64,000 nt of DNA, taken from the NCBI GenBank assembly GCA_030762895.1, contig CM061068.1, positions 80,377,228-80,441,227 of the forward strand, written 5' to 3'. Shown here piece by piece: positions 31,252 through 43,275 of this stretch. The translations under genes and the position numbers were made by a program. Numbering within the stretch: the stretch's first letter is position 1; each line of letters starts with the position of its first letter. Source of the stretch: Sophora flavescens. Its lineage: Eukaryota > Streptophyta > Magnoliopsida > Fabales > Fabaceae. The notes under the pieces were generated by a model that was given only the letters and a program-made list of their open reading frames with translations, did not search any database and had not been told where the DNA came from.

Positions 31252-34200
31252 AGAAAGAAAGTTGCCCAGTAGCCTCTTTATGTTTGTTGATGTCGAATCG
31301 GATAATGGAGTTGGATTGTTGAATATCTGCAAGTTTAATTGGACAAAAGATTATATCTTTTAAGTAATAAACTAACATAAAACATATAACAAATCTATAT
31401 TATTAATTCTAATTGTGTCAATTAACATTTACCTCCCCGCCATCTTTCAAATGTGATCCCTGAGGAGATAATTTCCAACATCCACTGCATCACATAGTAG
31501 CCACATTCCCATGACCCACGTTGTATACGTGACTACGTACAAATGAAACCCAATTAGAATATGAGGAATTAAATAAAATAGAAATCAATTATTGTACCCA
31601 CTGCATTTGATGCATTTGAACTAATAAATATCTTACGCTGGGAATAATCCATCTGATAGCCCGAGTACGCCTTTCACCACGCAACATGTGGGTTGCATTA
31701 ATAGACCTATCATGACAAAAACATTAATTAAAGTATATCTAATAGATTTCAGATAATTAAAACAACTGCATTACTGATTATAAAGTATTTTAATGCTTAC
31801 GTTTCGATGATCGTCTTCAGTTGATTCGCCGGTTTATTTCCCAATGAGCAAAAGAAGACCACGACGTTCTTTCTTGGGTACAATAGCAACAGTTGCCAAT
31901 GCAGGCTGTATTTGCGGAACAGTTAGTGACTAAGCCATATATAGTTATACTTAAATAACCGGTACTTACTTATTGAGATAAGGCGCAAGATAGAATTGAT
32001 GATCGTCTCGGGCAAGTATATCACGTATGGTAGTGACCGGGTCTTCCGATGCTAGGAGAACATCACCCTGAATGAACATGGGGTCAATGAACCCATAAAG
32101 GGCGAGGTTACCCTGATCGACTAACATACGATGCAGATACCTAATATATTGGAAAAACATGTTAATTATCATAGTATTTAAAAATTAATTACGTACTTAA
32201 CTTATAAATAAAATGTACTTACGTGCACCAAAACGATATGTGTGTAGAACTGGCCATTTCTTTATTGAGTACCATTTCCATAAGTTCCTTCTTTGGTATA
32301 TACAGTTCACCAGGGCTGGCATCATGTTCCAGCCTTACCAAGGCTGCGTCATTCTCCATGGTGACAACCTGTATAGCCAGAACTTTAAAAACATCACCAT
32401 GGCCAGGTGCCCCTTTGTCGATCCCCTAAACAACATAGATATATATTAGTAATCACGGATAATTAAGTTATTTAATTCGTTATTAACTAAATGGTAAAAT
32501 GAATACCTTGACAGGAGCAGACATCTCTGGTCTTCCTAGATCCGACCTTTTAGGCACAATATCATTTCCAACATCCTATAACGAATAAAAATAAAGCATT
32601 ATCTTGAAACAATAATAAATTATTTCAACTTTGAATATAGAAAAACACAACTAACCGAATACCTCAGATGCAACAAGAAAGTTGACCAGTCTTCTTGGCC
32701 AGAGGATGAAGTTCACGGGGCTCGACCCACCTGTTTGAACCTCCTCAGTGGGCACAGGGACTCGAGCATCAGCATCTCGAATAATCTCAACAGACACCCT
32801 CAGCTGATCATCCGGTAATAACCGATTGTGTATGGTATTACCTAAGTTAGTATGTGCCCTACCCAATGCCACTAAGCGGCGATGATGATGATCATCAACA
32901 TACAGCTCACACCTATAAGGGTCGTCATCATGATCATCATCATCATCATCATCAGCAGCAGCAACAGCAGCATCATCATCATCACCATCATCATCATTTT
33001 CAGGATGATGAGGAGGATCACATGAGCCCTTAGTGCTCACATGGACAGAGGGTTGGATAGAGGGTTGGACACCGGTTGTCATCTGCTGGGACATAGAAGT
33101 CAATATTGCTATCTACTGGGCAAACTGCTCGGCCATCTCCTGTCGAAGCTCAGCTGCAATCTCCTGTTTTAGTCGTGCTCTATCTGCTTCAACATCCCTG
33201 TGGCATTGGTGTGAAGATGAACCATGGTATTGGCGAATGCCGACTCCCCATCCCACACCAATGACACGGCCCGGGTGGTCCGGTTTACCGATGGCAAAGT
33301 GATAAGATATCATTGCGTCCTCTAGGAACAAAGGTTCCTTGGGTTAGCTGATCATCCAAGGCATCCTATCACATAAAATATCAGGTCACATTACAATTCA
33401 ATAACAATCTTAAAATGACAATTACAACAAACTATACTTACAATCCTCTCAGCTACTTGGCGGGTCTCCTCGGATGTATATTGTCCCGTTTTTCTTTGTC
33501 GGCCCCTCTTCCATGAACGATGGCGTGGGGGTGGAGGTGGATCAACAACCTCTGGAAGAGTTTCAGCATTAGGATCCGCCAGAGATGATGCTTCCTGACG
33601 TGCTTTCTTTTCCTCTTCAACCATTTTTTGAACAAGCTTTTTATATCCCCCACGAGACATGACATGGGGGTAGACATTCTTGCTTTGGTTTTCCTGCCCC
33701 TTTTTCCTCTTCTCCTGTTATAAATAAAAGACAATTAAATTACATAAGTAAATGAAATTAATGCAATTACATAAATTTAGAGACAAATCAAATAAGTTAA
33801 CCTGAAAGCTGGGATCATGTCAGCTCTGAACAAAGCGATCCCACGTCGCCTTGTCAAGAAACGGATACACCTCAAGTGGGTTCTTTTTACTTTTTGGATT
33901 GAATATATAGTATCTGCCCAGGTCGGCCTTAAAAGCCCTCCAACGCTCTCCAGCATACTTCAAATGCTTCTTCATAGCGTATGTATCCGGTATGTCAAAG
34001 GTCAACTACATTAAGACCAAAAGAATCAACGAATTACTGTATGATATTATTAAGATAAAAATAAAGTAGATACAGACAAACACAGGACGTAGAAGCATAG
34101 ATACCAGAATACTCTCCCATATCTGCTCCTTCACGTCCGCCGGTACATCTCTCCACCTATCAATGAGTATACTGGGCCTGTTCCTAGCAAGGGTCGCCAC

Positions 34201-34389
34201 AAAACTAGTAAACTGATCTTCCATTGGCCCAATAGGATTGAGTTTATTATCAAAGTCTACTCTTATCCTTTGATTTGACCCACGGTTGGCAGTCAAATGC
34301 CTCATCCGTGTGGCACGTCTACCCTTTCTACCGGTAGACGGGGTCTCTGACCCGCTGCATGAAGGAGGGATATCCTCATGATCAGCCAT
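31252..34389 (-). pseudogene. CACTA second gene (ORF2) of E3: Transposase_24/23 region plus Ulp1-like protease
   Basis: The ATG (MADHEDIPPS) at 34389 follows a splice acceptor (GTTTAAACAG). Exons with GT/AG borders include 34389-34105, 34005-33802 (DLGRYYIF, TWDRFVQS) and 33714-33442 (NVYPHVMSRGGYKKLVQKM, Transposase_24). Next come an exon from about 33378 to 32651 (DHPGRVIGVGWGVGIRQYHG, an Asp/His/Ala run, then a Transposase_23-like VALGRAH...PRRLV), then 32577-32505, 32430-32222 and 32140-31974. The protease exons follow: LHWQLLLLYPRKNVVVFFCSL (His) near 31890 and QRGSWECGYYVMQWMLEII (Cys) near 31530-31475. Splicing 31974 to 31890 keeps frame (N-L-H-W). Damage: TGA at 33820-33822, a 1-base shift near 33295 and an in-frame TAG near 33114. 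Confidence 0.82.
32928..33000 (-). repeat. ATC/GCA trinucleotide run in E3 ORF2
   Basis: CATCATCAT and CAGCAGCAA repeats encode an Asp-rich, Ala-interrupted low-complexity stretch between the Transposase_24 part and the Transposase_23-like block. Confidence 0.75.
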
Positions 34390-34560
34390 GTATACCTGTT
34401 TAAACACAAAACAAAAAAAAAACTTGTTAGTATGTCAGTATAAATATCAAACATAACTTATAAATATCGATCAACGTATATAAACATAACTTATAAATAT
34501 CAACGTAAACATATAATATGCCAAACTTGATGGTAATATCAAACTAAACTTACTTTGTGG

Positions 34561-37500
34561 TCAATTAGTAAAGTTCTCCCATAACCCTTCTTGGTGATCA
34601 TTACGAGTAGCATGTACATCATCCACTTCATTTTCCTCATTGAAATTAGGCACTCGTGTTGAGAAAGAAGGAGTATCAGAAATATCAAGAGTTGAATCGT
34701 GATTTCCCTCACTACCATTATACATGTTTTTTCCCTGGAGAACCACTGACCACCTTTTGTTAGAAGGATCACGGATATAAAACACTTGTTTTGCTTGGGA
34801 TGCCATGATGAAAGGTTCCTCTTTATTACCTACCTTACTAAGGTCCACCAATTTGAATCCTAACTCATCGGTTTGCACACCATTGTTACTGTCGACCCAC
34901 TGACATTTAAAAACAGGTACTCTAAACTTTGTGTAATCAACCTCCCATATCTCTTCAATGATTCCAAAGTATGAAATTGATGCCATAACAGGGTTTTTAT
35001 CTTTCGAACTAGAGAAATGCATGGACTCAGCGACGACCATAACCCCACTGTTTTGCATAGTACTTTTGTCATCCTGGGACTTTGTATAGAAGGAAAACTT
35101 ATTGATATCGTACCCACTCCAGCATATGACATCAAAGTTAGGCCCCTGTGCTACCCATTTTAATGTATCAGAAGCAGTACCATCCTTTGCAATTTTTTCT
35201 TTAAACCAGTTCAAGAAAGTCTTGTTATGCTTGTTCAAACACCATTTTTCATTCATTCTAGGGTAAGTTTCATTGATGATGCTTTTATGCTCACATAAGT
35301 ATGGTTCAACCTCATCAGTGTTATTCAATATATACAAATGTGCTTGAAGCACTTCCTCCCGATCCATGCTCTTAACAGTGATACCTCGTGTATCCTTACC
35401 ATCATATCTTCCTTCGTGACGAGACTTCGGAAGCCCTACAGGTTCCGCTTATGACATGTAGTCTGTACAAAACTCAATAGCTTCTTCTGCAACATACCTT
35501 TCAACAATAGATGCTTCGGGACGGTGTGGATTTTTCATATATCCTTTCAGGATCTTCATGTATCGCTCAACCGGGTACATCCACCTTAAATAAACGGGAC
35601 CGCACAATCTAATCTCCCTCACTAGATGAACAATCAAATGAACCATGATGTCAAAAAATGAAGGTGGAAAATACATCTCCAATTGGCACAATACAATGGC
35701 TGCCTCATTTTCCAACTCATCCAAATTTTTAGTGTCAATGACCTTGCTACATATAGCATTGAAGAATAAGCATAACCTAGTAATGGCATGTCTGACTTTT
35801 TAGGCAATATGTCACGAATGGCCACCTAGTAGTAGTTGTTGCATCAAGACATGACAATCATGAGACTTTAAGCCAACTAATTTGAGATCTTTCATTGAGA
35901 CAAGTCTTCGATATTTGAAGAGTAACCCCGTGGCACTTTGACTCCCGTAGACATTCACGTAAACTTCTTTTCTCTTTTTTTGATAAAGTATGACATGTCA
36001 GGGCAAATAAGTCTTCTTATCCCCCAGTTTAAGTGGAGCTAACTGCTCTCGTATACCCATCGCAACTAGATCCAGACGAGCATTCACACCATCCTTTGTC
36101 TTGCCTTGAATGTTGAGAAGTGTTCCGATTAAACTGTCACACACGTTTTTCTCTACATGCATCACATCAATACAATGTCTTACATCAAGCTTGCACCAGT
36201 ATGGAAGATCAAAGAAGATCGACCTCTTCTTCCGTATTTTCTTCTTGGTAGCCTTCTTCTGGGTCTTCCCATAGATAACATTAGTGTTGTTCACCCTTTC
36301 ATAAACTTGCTCTCCAGTCAAGGCCACCGGAGCAATTTCATTCTCTGGAAGTCCATTGAAAGCTTTTCTCAATCTACGATAAGGATGATTACGTCGGAGA
36401 AATCTCCGATGCCCAAGGTAAACCGTCTTCCTTCCATGTTGCAGTTGATGGTAACATGTTCCTTCTTCACATATTGGACATGCTTTATGGCCCTTAACAC
36501 TATACCCACACAGGTTCCCGTATGCTGGAAAGTCATTGATGGTGCAAAATAACATGGCACGCAATCTGAATGTCTCACGGCAATACCCGTCAATCACATC
36601 AACGCCTTCATCCCACAACATTCTCAAGTCTTCAATCAAGGGACTCAGATAAACATCAATATCATTTCCTGGCTGTTTAGGACCCGAAATCATCATACTT
36701 AACATAATGTATTTGCGCTTCATGCACAACCAAGGAGACAGGTTGTAAATTACAAGGAGAACAGGCCATGAACTATGAATACTACTTAAGTTTCCATATG
36801 GATTCATTCCATCAGTAGCAAGTCCAAGCCTGAGGTTTCTGGGCTCATTGCCGAAATCCGGAAACAAACTATCAATTCTCTTCCATTGCAAAGAATCGGC
36901 CGGATGGCAAAGCTGTCCATCACACTTCCTCTCATATGCATGCCATCTAATGTTCTTTGCGTCATTTACATTAGCAAACAATCGCTTGAACCGCGGAATC
37001 ACGGGAAGATACCATAACACCTTCGCAGGAGGACCTTTGGTGACCACATCACAACTAGAATCACCATCCTTCACTTTGTAGCGTGATACCCCACACCTGG
37101 GGCACTCGTGCATATATTCAAACTCTTTCCTGTACAATATGTAATCATTGGGGCAAGCGTGTATTTTCTTATACTCCATACCCATCGGACACAATATCTT
37201 CTTCGCCTCATAGTTTCGAGATGGCAATGTGTTGCCTTCTGGAAGCATTTCTTTCAACAACTCAAGCAATTCAGTAAAGCTTTTATCGCTCCACCCATTT
37301 CTCGCCTTCACATTGAACAATCTTAACACCACTGACAACTGTGTGAAATTAGTGCACCTCGGATACAAAGCCACTTGCGCATCACTGCACAAAGTATCAT
37401 ACACATGTGCACGCCGAAAAGACTCTTGCCCAACATCACGGATCATGTCCTCTAGTCCATCGTCCGTTTCCACGTCATCAACTTCCTCTCTATCCGACAC

Positions 37501-37749
37501 CCTCGGCCTATCTAACGATTCACCATGACATATCCATGTTGTATAACTCTTGCAAATCCCCTCACAAATAAGATGATCACGTATCTCCTCAGCTTCTAGT
37601 CGTCTCTCATTCAAACAGTTAACACAAGGACAATAAAACCTTCCGTTACCACTATCAGGAGCATTTGTTTTTGCAAACTGTAGAAAATCTTCCACTCCAT
37701 TCTCATACTCATCACTTGTCCGTCTAGCATTCATCCAACCGCGATCCAT
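34561..37749 (-). pseudogene. TNP2-type CACTA transposase of E3, nearly intact but frameshifted
   Basis: ATG at 37749 (MDRGWMNARRTSDEYENG). Order: transposase-associated domain (CPCVNCLNE, HLICEGICKSYTTW, residues about 30-75), cysteine block IHACPNDYILYRKEF (about 210), RWHAYERKCDGQLCHP, ATDGMNPYGNLSSIHSSWPV, KACPICEEGT, core DVMHVEKNVCDSLIGTLLN (about 535), then a DUF4218-type region (MYFPPSFFDIMVHLIVHLV, near 35665-35610) and a DUF4216-type end (FGIIEEIWEVDYTKF). The first 583 codons are open. Reading is lost at TYLP (about 36001) by a 1-base deletion, changes frame several more times between 35990 and 35725, and meets a TAA near 35450. From 35367 to 34561 it is open again (268 codons). 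This is the best preserved TNP2 in the window. Confidence 0.92.
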
Positions 37750-38190
37750 GACTAAACCAATACCTTCGTACTTAGTCCAACATATTCATCAACCACTTCT
37801 TATGACAGGGTATGGCCCTATCCCATTCGAGAAGAAACTTTTTCAACATTCGGTTAACAGTTAGTCCTTAACTCTCATGCTCATACTCGACAAAATTTCG
37901 GCAGCATTTCCCTGCGGTCTCCGACGTACACTACTTGAACGCGATGACATCCACCACGATAAAGTATGCACCCGAGAAACGAAAGGAAATTTATCAATCC
38001 GAACTTTAATCAAGTATATAACATTAGAATCAATGAATAACTATTTTAACTGAATTAAGAAAAAGTTTTTTCCCAAACTGTCCAACTTTGGACAATTCAA
38101 GATCCAACACAATGAGTGGTACATTAAGCACATACACGTACGCTCATTAGTATTGCATCTCAAACGGGAAACTAAGGCTTTACTAATTAT
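37750..38190 (-). promoter_or_regulatory. E3 TNP2 5' leader, conserved with E5
   Basis: On the minus strand this aligns closely with E5 (44755-44815 joined to 62489-62871). Both contain AAGCCTTAGTTTCCCGTTTG, GAATTGTCCAA, GTTTGGGAAAAAACTTTTTC and GTTGAAAAAGTTTCTTCTCG. Conservation without coding suggests transcript leader or promoter sequence. Confidence 0.6.
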
Positions 38191-38877
38191 TGTGGGCATA
38201 TTCTCGAATCAAATAAATTTTCAAGAAAATACATTAAAACTCCAATGAAAATTGTCTTGCTAACAAAAATAAGGGAGAGTGGCTGAAAATCAATCCCCTG
38301 CTACAAAAACATATTCACATGCAAAGACATAAATGGAACAGAGAATTTCGGATAAACATTTCCATAGTTTCTTAGGAGGGTGGAGCAGTTTATAATTAAG
38401 AATTCTTGTAAACTACGAAAGCAAATAAAACAAGAGCAACTAACGTGAGTATTTCTAGGATGCAAGTGAAAACATCTAAACCTGCAATTCAAGACATGAA
38501 TTTGAAAAGCTTTTGAAAAGCATTTAGTAAGTCATCCATTCGAACAAGGAAGACAAACATAAGAAAAGCTTGAAGGTGCTCTTCAATGAACGCAATCTAT
38601 AAATTGCAAAAACCTAAAATCGAAATGAATTATGACTATTATCTATAACATTATGCATTTCGGGTTCTAGGAAGGTTTTAATAAGAATAATAAAAGGTAG
38701 GTCAGGGTTTGGAATATAAATTGTGATTTTCAGTTGCTACATGATACAAGTATTTTGTTGTTCCCCATGATGAACAGGGTTGAATAAAGGACTCACTAAA
38801 GCAAGGATAGGTAAAATACATGATAGATGAAAGGACAAGTTCAATGCAATGAAAGACAAAGAAAGAAGCATGCTTAC
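38191..38877 (-). other. E3 cargo region, 3' part; no exon recognised
   Basis: Probably intronic or downstream sequence of the captured HNH gene. A possible acceptor (GAATTGCAG) lies near 38480, but no further exon was recognised. This stretch has no counterpart in E5. Confidence 0.4.
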
Positions 38878-39600
38878 CAGTAAAATTAATATCACAAGAG
38901 TAGCCTTTCAATTGATCCGAATCAACCTGATCTTTGTCCGATTTGAATCTGTTCACTCTCGATTGAAGTATTTGACAATTATCTGCTGTGGATTCACCAC
39001 CTACAAACAACATCACATCACATAGGCCAGTTATCAAATTACCTAATATCAATCAATCCTATAGTATGCATGTTAAAGTGATGAATAACCTTGAGGAACT
39101 AAAACACAAGTTTTTATCCTCACTTATTATCTTCTTTTTTGTCTAGAATTTTCTATCAGTTGCCACATTAAAATACCGGTTCCTTTTTATCCATGATCCA
39201 AGACAGTAATCAAATCAATTAAAAAGTTGATATTACATTCCAGTGTTCCACTAATCACTTGTATTTAGCTCGATCCTCGCTTATACTAGTTCAAAATATG
39301 ACGAAAAAACCATAGACTCTAATGGACCCCCAAAGAAGCCACATTGTACAAGTAAAACAGAAATACCCTTAGCAAAACACACATACAAAAAGTGAAAGTA
39401 AAAAAATTCATAACGACCCAGAAGAAATGAACAGGTTAATGTCAAAGAGGAGGCAAAAGGGAGGGAGAAAAATAGAACCTTTGGAAAAGGGAACGATGTG
39501 ATCGTACTCAAAGCAGAGGCATCCGAGGCAGTTGAAGAAACGCTTGCAGACAATGTTCCCGGCAGCGTCTTTGCGCCACGATATCAGCCTTCGACCAACA
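38878..39600 (-). pseudogene. Captured host gene fragment: HNH-endonuclease domain protein
   Basis: Two exons of a plant HNH-endonuclease domain protein. Exon 1 (to 39479) reads CWSKADIV, then in a second frame WRKDAAGNIVCKRFFNC, GCLCFEYDHIVPFSKG, including the EYDHIVP His core. Exon 2 (39000-38878) reads GGESTADNCQILQSRVNRFK and SDQLKGYSCDINFTG, including the Asn of the HNH fold. The intron 39478-39001 has GT (GTTCTA) and AG (TTTGTAG) borders, and the phase-1 junction gives K-G-G-E-S exactly. A small deletion with frameshift after CWSKADIV removes a few residues. HNH genes are not CACTA functions, so this is transduplicated host DNA. Orientation matches TNP2. It is not expected to encode an active nuclease. 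Confidence 0.82.
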
Positions 39601-39761
39601 CAAGCTCTTCGCTTTTGAGTCAATGGTTCTCTGGCCGTTCTCTGGCTCGCTAGGGTTAGCATTCGCCGCTGTTGGTGTAAGCTAGGGAGGGAGAGTGAGC
39701 TCAGATGAAAAGGTCTCAGCGCGAAAATGAAAAAGAAGGAAGAGGGAAATAAAAATATAGA

Positions 39762-40238
39762 TAGAAATACACATCGGTTTCTGGATAACCGATGTGTTAA
39801 CAATGTTATACACATCGGTTATAGTAAACCCGATGTGTAAACATTAAACTTTTATCTTCTGATTTTTTTTTTTAATTTTATACATCGGTTAAAAAAAACC
39901 GATGTGTAAAAGTAAGATTTTAATTTCTATTTTTTTTCTTTATAATTTTCTACATCGGTTATTTAGAAACCGATGTGGTTAATCACTATTTTACACATCG
40001 GTTAATGCAGAACCGATGTAGAATGTTAAGAATTCTGACTTTAAAATTTTTTTTATGTTAATTTTAAACATCGGTTAGAAATAACCGATGTGAAAACTTT
40101 TTACACATCGGTTATTTGCTAAATCGATGTGTAATAATTTGGTTTTAATTTCAAAAATGTCACCACCTCATTTTACACATTGGTTTCTATTAAACCGATG
40201 TGTAAACTCCAATGTAGAAACCATTTTCTGTAATAGTG
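39762..40238. repeat. E3 right (5') terminal and subterminal repeats
   Basis: About ten hairpins of ACACATCGGTT...AACCGATGTGT, ending in TTTTCTGTAATAGTG. Confidence 0.88.
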
Positions 40239-40241
40239 TGA

Positions 40242-41394
40242 CATATTTATGTGCAACTCCCACCCATATTGGTTCATTGTCATAGTAATGCTATGTTAAG
40301 CAGAGTACAAAACGGCCATCATCATGGAAAATAAAGACATAGAATAAAAAAAATGAGTTGAAAAGTAGTCAAATTTGCACTTGGTCAATAAAAGTTACTT
40401 TGAAATAAAAGTAAAAATAAAAATTAGTGACAGATATCACTTTTAAGGTTTGCTTAAAATTGTTTACCAAAAAAAAAAAAGAGGTTTGCGTAAAATGACA
40501 TTTAATTAACCTCTCCTTTTTTTTTAAAAAAAAAATTTTACACATTCTTGCAGTGACACCATATCAATCAAGAGTTAGTGCAGTTGATTATTCTTTAACA
40601 AAAATCTCCCCAATAACTAATAATGGACACTAATTTATGTCCTTGTTTTTAGATGTTTAAAAGTTTAAATTAAGTGAAAGAATAAAAATAAGACAAAGTA
40701 CAATTGTTCATATAAATATAGGAATGATATTTTTTCACCGTACATTTCTTTACAATTTTTTTTTTTATATTTATTATATGATCGTTGACCAAATGAGATG
40801 ATATTTATTGACGTATTATAAACAGAAATTTTTTTAACAGACAGGAGCGATGGACATCTACACAATACTGTATACAAGGCATATTTTTGCAACAATGAAT
40901 GAGATAAAGCAGAGAAAAATAATAAATAAATAAATAAATAAATACATAAAAGTTAAAAAAAAATGATATTGATATTTTATCATACAAATAATGAAACTCT
41001 ACTATATATGAGAAACGATTTTGCCCACCATTTTCTTCACATATGGTTTACATGTTTGGGAAAATACTATAAAAAAGTTGGCCATTTTTTTATGGAGAAT
41101 ATTGCATTCAACATTAGAATGAGTATTCAATTTAGTTTTTTTTATAAACACTTATTTTTATTGTAATCCTTAACTAATGTTCTTAAAATACTGGCTAGCA
41201 AGATCATTTTTTATAATTTCTTTATTATAAAAGTTATATCGTGTAAGATTATTTATCGTTAGAGGCTTACAAACATATTTATAAGCAAAGACCTATAACA
41301 TTTTTATAGGTTGATGTATATTTATAGACTTTGTTTAAAAATAAGTCCTTAAATAGACTTATAGGTCAGTTCAGGCTTTGAAATAGGCTAGTTC
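40242..41394. repeat. AT-rich spacer with inverted copy of the dispersed repeat (40960-41110)
   Basis: CACATATGGTTTACATGTTTG and TGCCCACCATTTTCTTC are the reverse of 11465-11500 and 14500-14540. Open frames here are AT-rich and unsupported. Confidence 0.5.
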
Positions 41395-41847
41395 CACTAG
41401 TGCATGAAGTACTTTTTACGCCGGTCAAAATTGATTTTGGACGTCTGAATAATGGCTGACGTTATTGGAGCAGTCATTAAAAGTATAACTTTTTACGTCA
41501 GTTCAAAACTGATGTTAAAAGAACATTTTTAACGTCAGTTGATTACATAACTGACGTTAAAAGTCATTTTAAAAAAATAACTTTTAATGTCAGTTGTTTC
41601 ATTCAAGTGACATTAAAAAATTAACTTTTAATGTCAGTTTGACGTTAAAATCCATTTTTTTTAAATTACTTTTAACATCAGTTGTACTAAACAACTGACG
41701 TTAAAGGTTTTTTTTTTATAAAAATTATGTTACAATATATCCCTTTCCCTAGCTATCCCTGCATTCAGTAAACAATCCAGTCAAGTAAACAGTCTAGCAA
41801 CAGTCCAATATTTCACTTAAATTTCATTCATAAAAGAAAAGTATATA
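41395..41847. mobile_element. CACTA left end E4 (same family as E2), truncated or interrupted
   Basis: CACTAGTGCATGAAG at 41395 is followed by TTTTTACGCCGGTCAAAATTG and AACGTCAGTT palindromes, colinear with the left end of E2 (16296-16720), including the following CTATCCC(T)GCATTCA. The match fades where a second CACTA-like end begins at 41848. Most simply, element E5 is inserted in E4 and the rest of E4 lies beyond the window. Confidence 0.7.
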
Positions 41848-42175
41848 TACTAGTGCAAAATATGCTTTAAACGTCAGGATTTAACATCGATTCCCTTTTA
41901 ACCGATGTCTAAAACGAGGCGGTGTCATTTTTTAAATTAACGCCAAAACTTTTGACATCAGTTACTAAATTAACCGATGTTAAAAGTTTTACACATCGAT
42001 TCGATTTGTCAACCGATGTTTAATAATAAAACAAAAAATCAAAATCAAAAAACTACTTTACTTTTAACCTCGGTTCTCGAGTAACCGATGTCTAATGTCT
42101 TAAAACAAAAAGGAATATTAAAATTGTGTTACTTTGGACATCGGGTGTTTCCTGAACCGATGTGTAATACCCTAA
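41848..42175. repeat. E5 left (5') terminal and subterminal repeats
   Basis: Five diverged hairpins such as ACATCGATT...AACCGATGTCTAA and ACATCGGGT...AACCGATGTGTAA. Confidence 0.72.
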
Positions 42176-42189
42176 TATCCATTTTGTTC

Positions 42190-42660
42190 TATTCCTTCCC
42201 TCCATTCTCACCGCGCCCTTTCTTTTATCTTGGCTTCCTAAACCTAAACCGTGCGCGTCGTGCCATTACTCCTGCTCCGTGCTCGCCGTCGTCATGCTCC
42301 GTTTGCTCCTTCGTGCGCCGTCCGCAGAGGTTGGAGCAACAACGAAGGTGGTCCATCGTCTTGCGCCGTCCGTCGTCGCCATTTTGCGTTTTCTGCTTTC
42401 AGTAATCACAGGTGTTTTGTTCTCTATTCTCTTTGCGTTGGTTCTCACCACTCAAGCTCCCCATCAACGCAACCCATCTCTAGTTCTCATCACAGAGGTA
42501 ACCCATTTCATTTTTCTAGATTTTCAGTTTTGTAACTTGGGCGTTCCCTCTTTTTCTGCAAAGAATGTGATTTTATTGTACGTGTTTCTTGTAAGAATCA
42601 TAGAGGTAACCCATTTCATCTATTTCTTTCTTGCCCTTCTATGAAAAATCAAAGTCTTTT
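42190..42660 (+). other. E5 cargo, GC-rich 5' part
   Basis: Starts with a C/T-rich stretch, then a GC-rich segment (42240-42400) with overlapping open frames (longest 42279-42644, 121 codons) and GAGGTAACCC near 42496 and 42602 that could be donors. It looks like a 5' exon of a captured gene; no family recognised. Confidence 0.4.
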
Positions 42661-42741
42661 AGTATGGTTGAAGACTCTGCTGCTTAATCCCTCAGTGATT
42701 CCAGATTTATTTGACCATTGTATGCTTATTTGGTTGCTAAA

Positions 42742-43275
42742 ATGATTTGGTTTGCTGGAAACGAGACAATTTTTAATCAAGGAGTGAATGATCCTTTAGC
42801 TCTTGCTAACAAAGTTCAAAGGAGATTTCTTGAATTAGAGAAAGTCTTGCTACATTGAAATGGTTTCATGTTGAATGTAAATGCTCCATGCTCTAATCCT
42901 CCTTCTAATTGGTATAAACTGAACTTTGATGTAGCCTTTTGTGATAACCAATTAACTATGGCAGCAATATGTTGGAACTGTGACTCTAATCCATTGGCCC
43001 TATGGATAGCAAAAGAAGTCCTCCCTTCTGCTGTTGTTGCAGAAGCAAAGCTGCTTCTCTTCCCTTGACACTTTGTTCCTATTTTCTATTATTTTAGAAG
43101 GTGATGCTGAATTGGTAGTAATTCACTCATTACTAGACTGACCAGTTAGCTATTTTGAAGCATAGACACTTCTAATCATAGACTTAATATCATCTTTCTC
43201 ATGCTTTAACAATTGCTCTTTGACCAAAATTCCAAGGTCTACCAATTTTGTTGCTCATAATGCTTGAAGATGGGT
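42742..43275 (+). pseudogene. RNase H-like (RVT_3 type) gene fragment in E5
   Basis: Reads MIWFAGNETIFNQGVND, then PPSNWYKLNFDVAFCDNQ (first catalytic Asp), AVVAEAKLLLFP (Glu), EGDAELVVIHSLL (Asp) and IPRSTNFVAHNA at the end. This is the order seen in plant RNase H-like proteins related to the C-terminal domain of LINE polyproteins. Stops near 42858 and 43065 and frame changes break it. It could be a captured host gene or a LINE remnant; no reverse transcriptase is seen upstream, which favours the former. Sense with the E5 TNP2. Confidence 0.68.

Larger units (their letters stand above)
30156..40238 (-). mobile_element. Complete CACTA transposon E3 (10,083 bp)
   Basis: The left end CACTAGTACAGAAAAGGG pairs with the right end, read inward, CACTATTACAGAAAATGG. 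The 3-bp target duplication TGA is present on both sides (30153-30155 and 40239-40241). Subterminal CACATCGGTT/AACCGATGTG palindromes fill 30186-30530 and 39762-40205. On the minus strand, from the 5' end at 40238: captured HNH-gene fragment, leader, TNP2 (37749-34561) and ORF2 (34389-31252). Both genes contain disabling changes, so the element is probably not autonomous now. Confidence 0.95.

Noticed and set aside
36157..36552. 131-codon plus-strand ORF
   Set aside because: Antisense shadow of the E3 TNP2 core. The same applies to 17752-17976, 18479-18676, 19264-19713 and 37083-37528.
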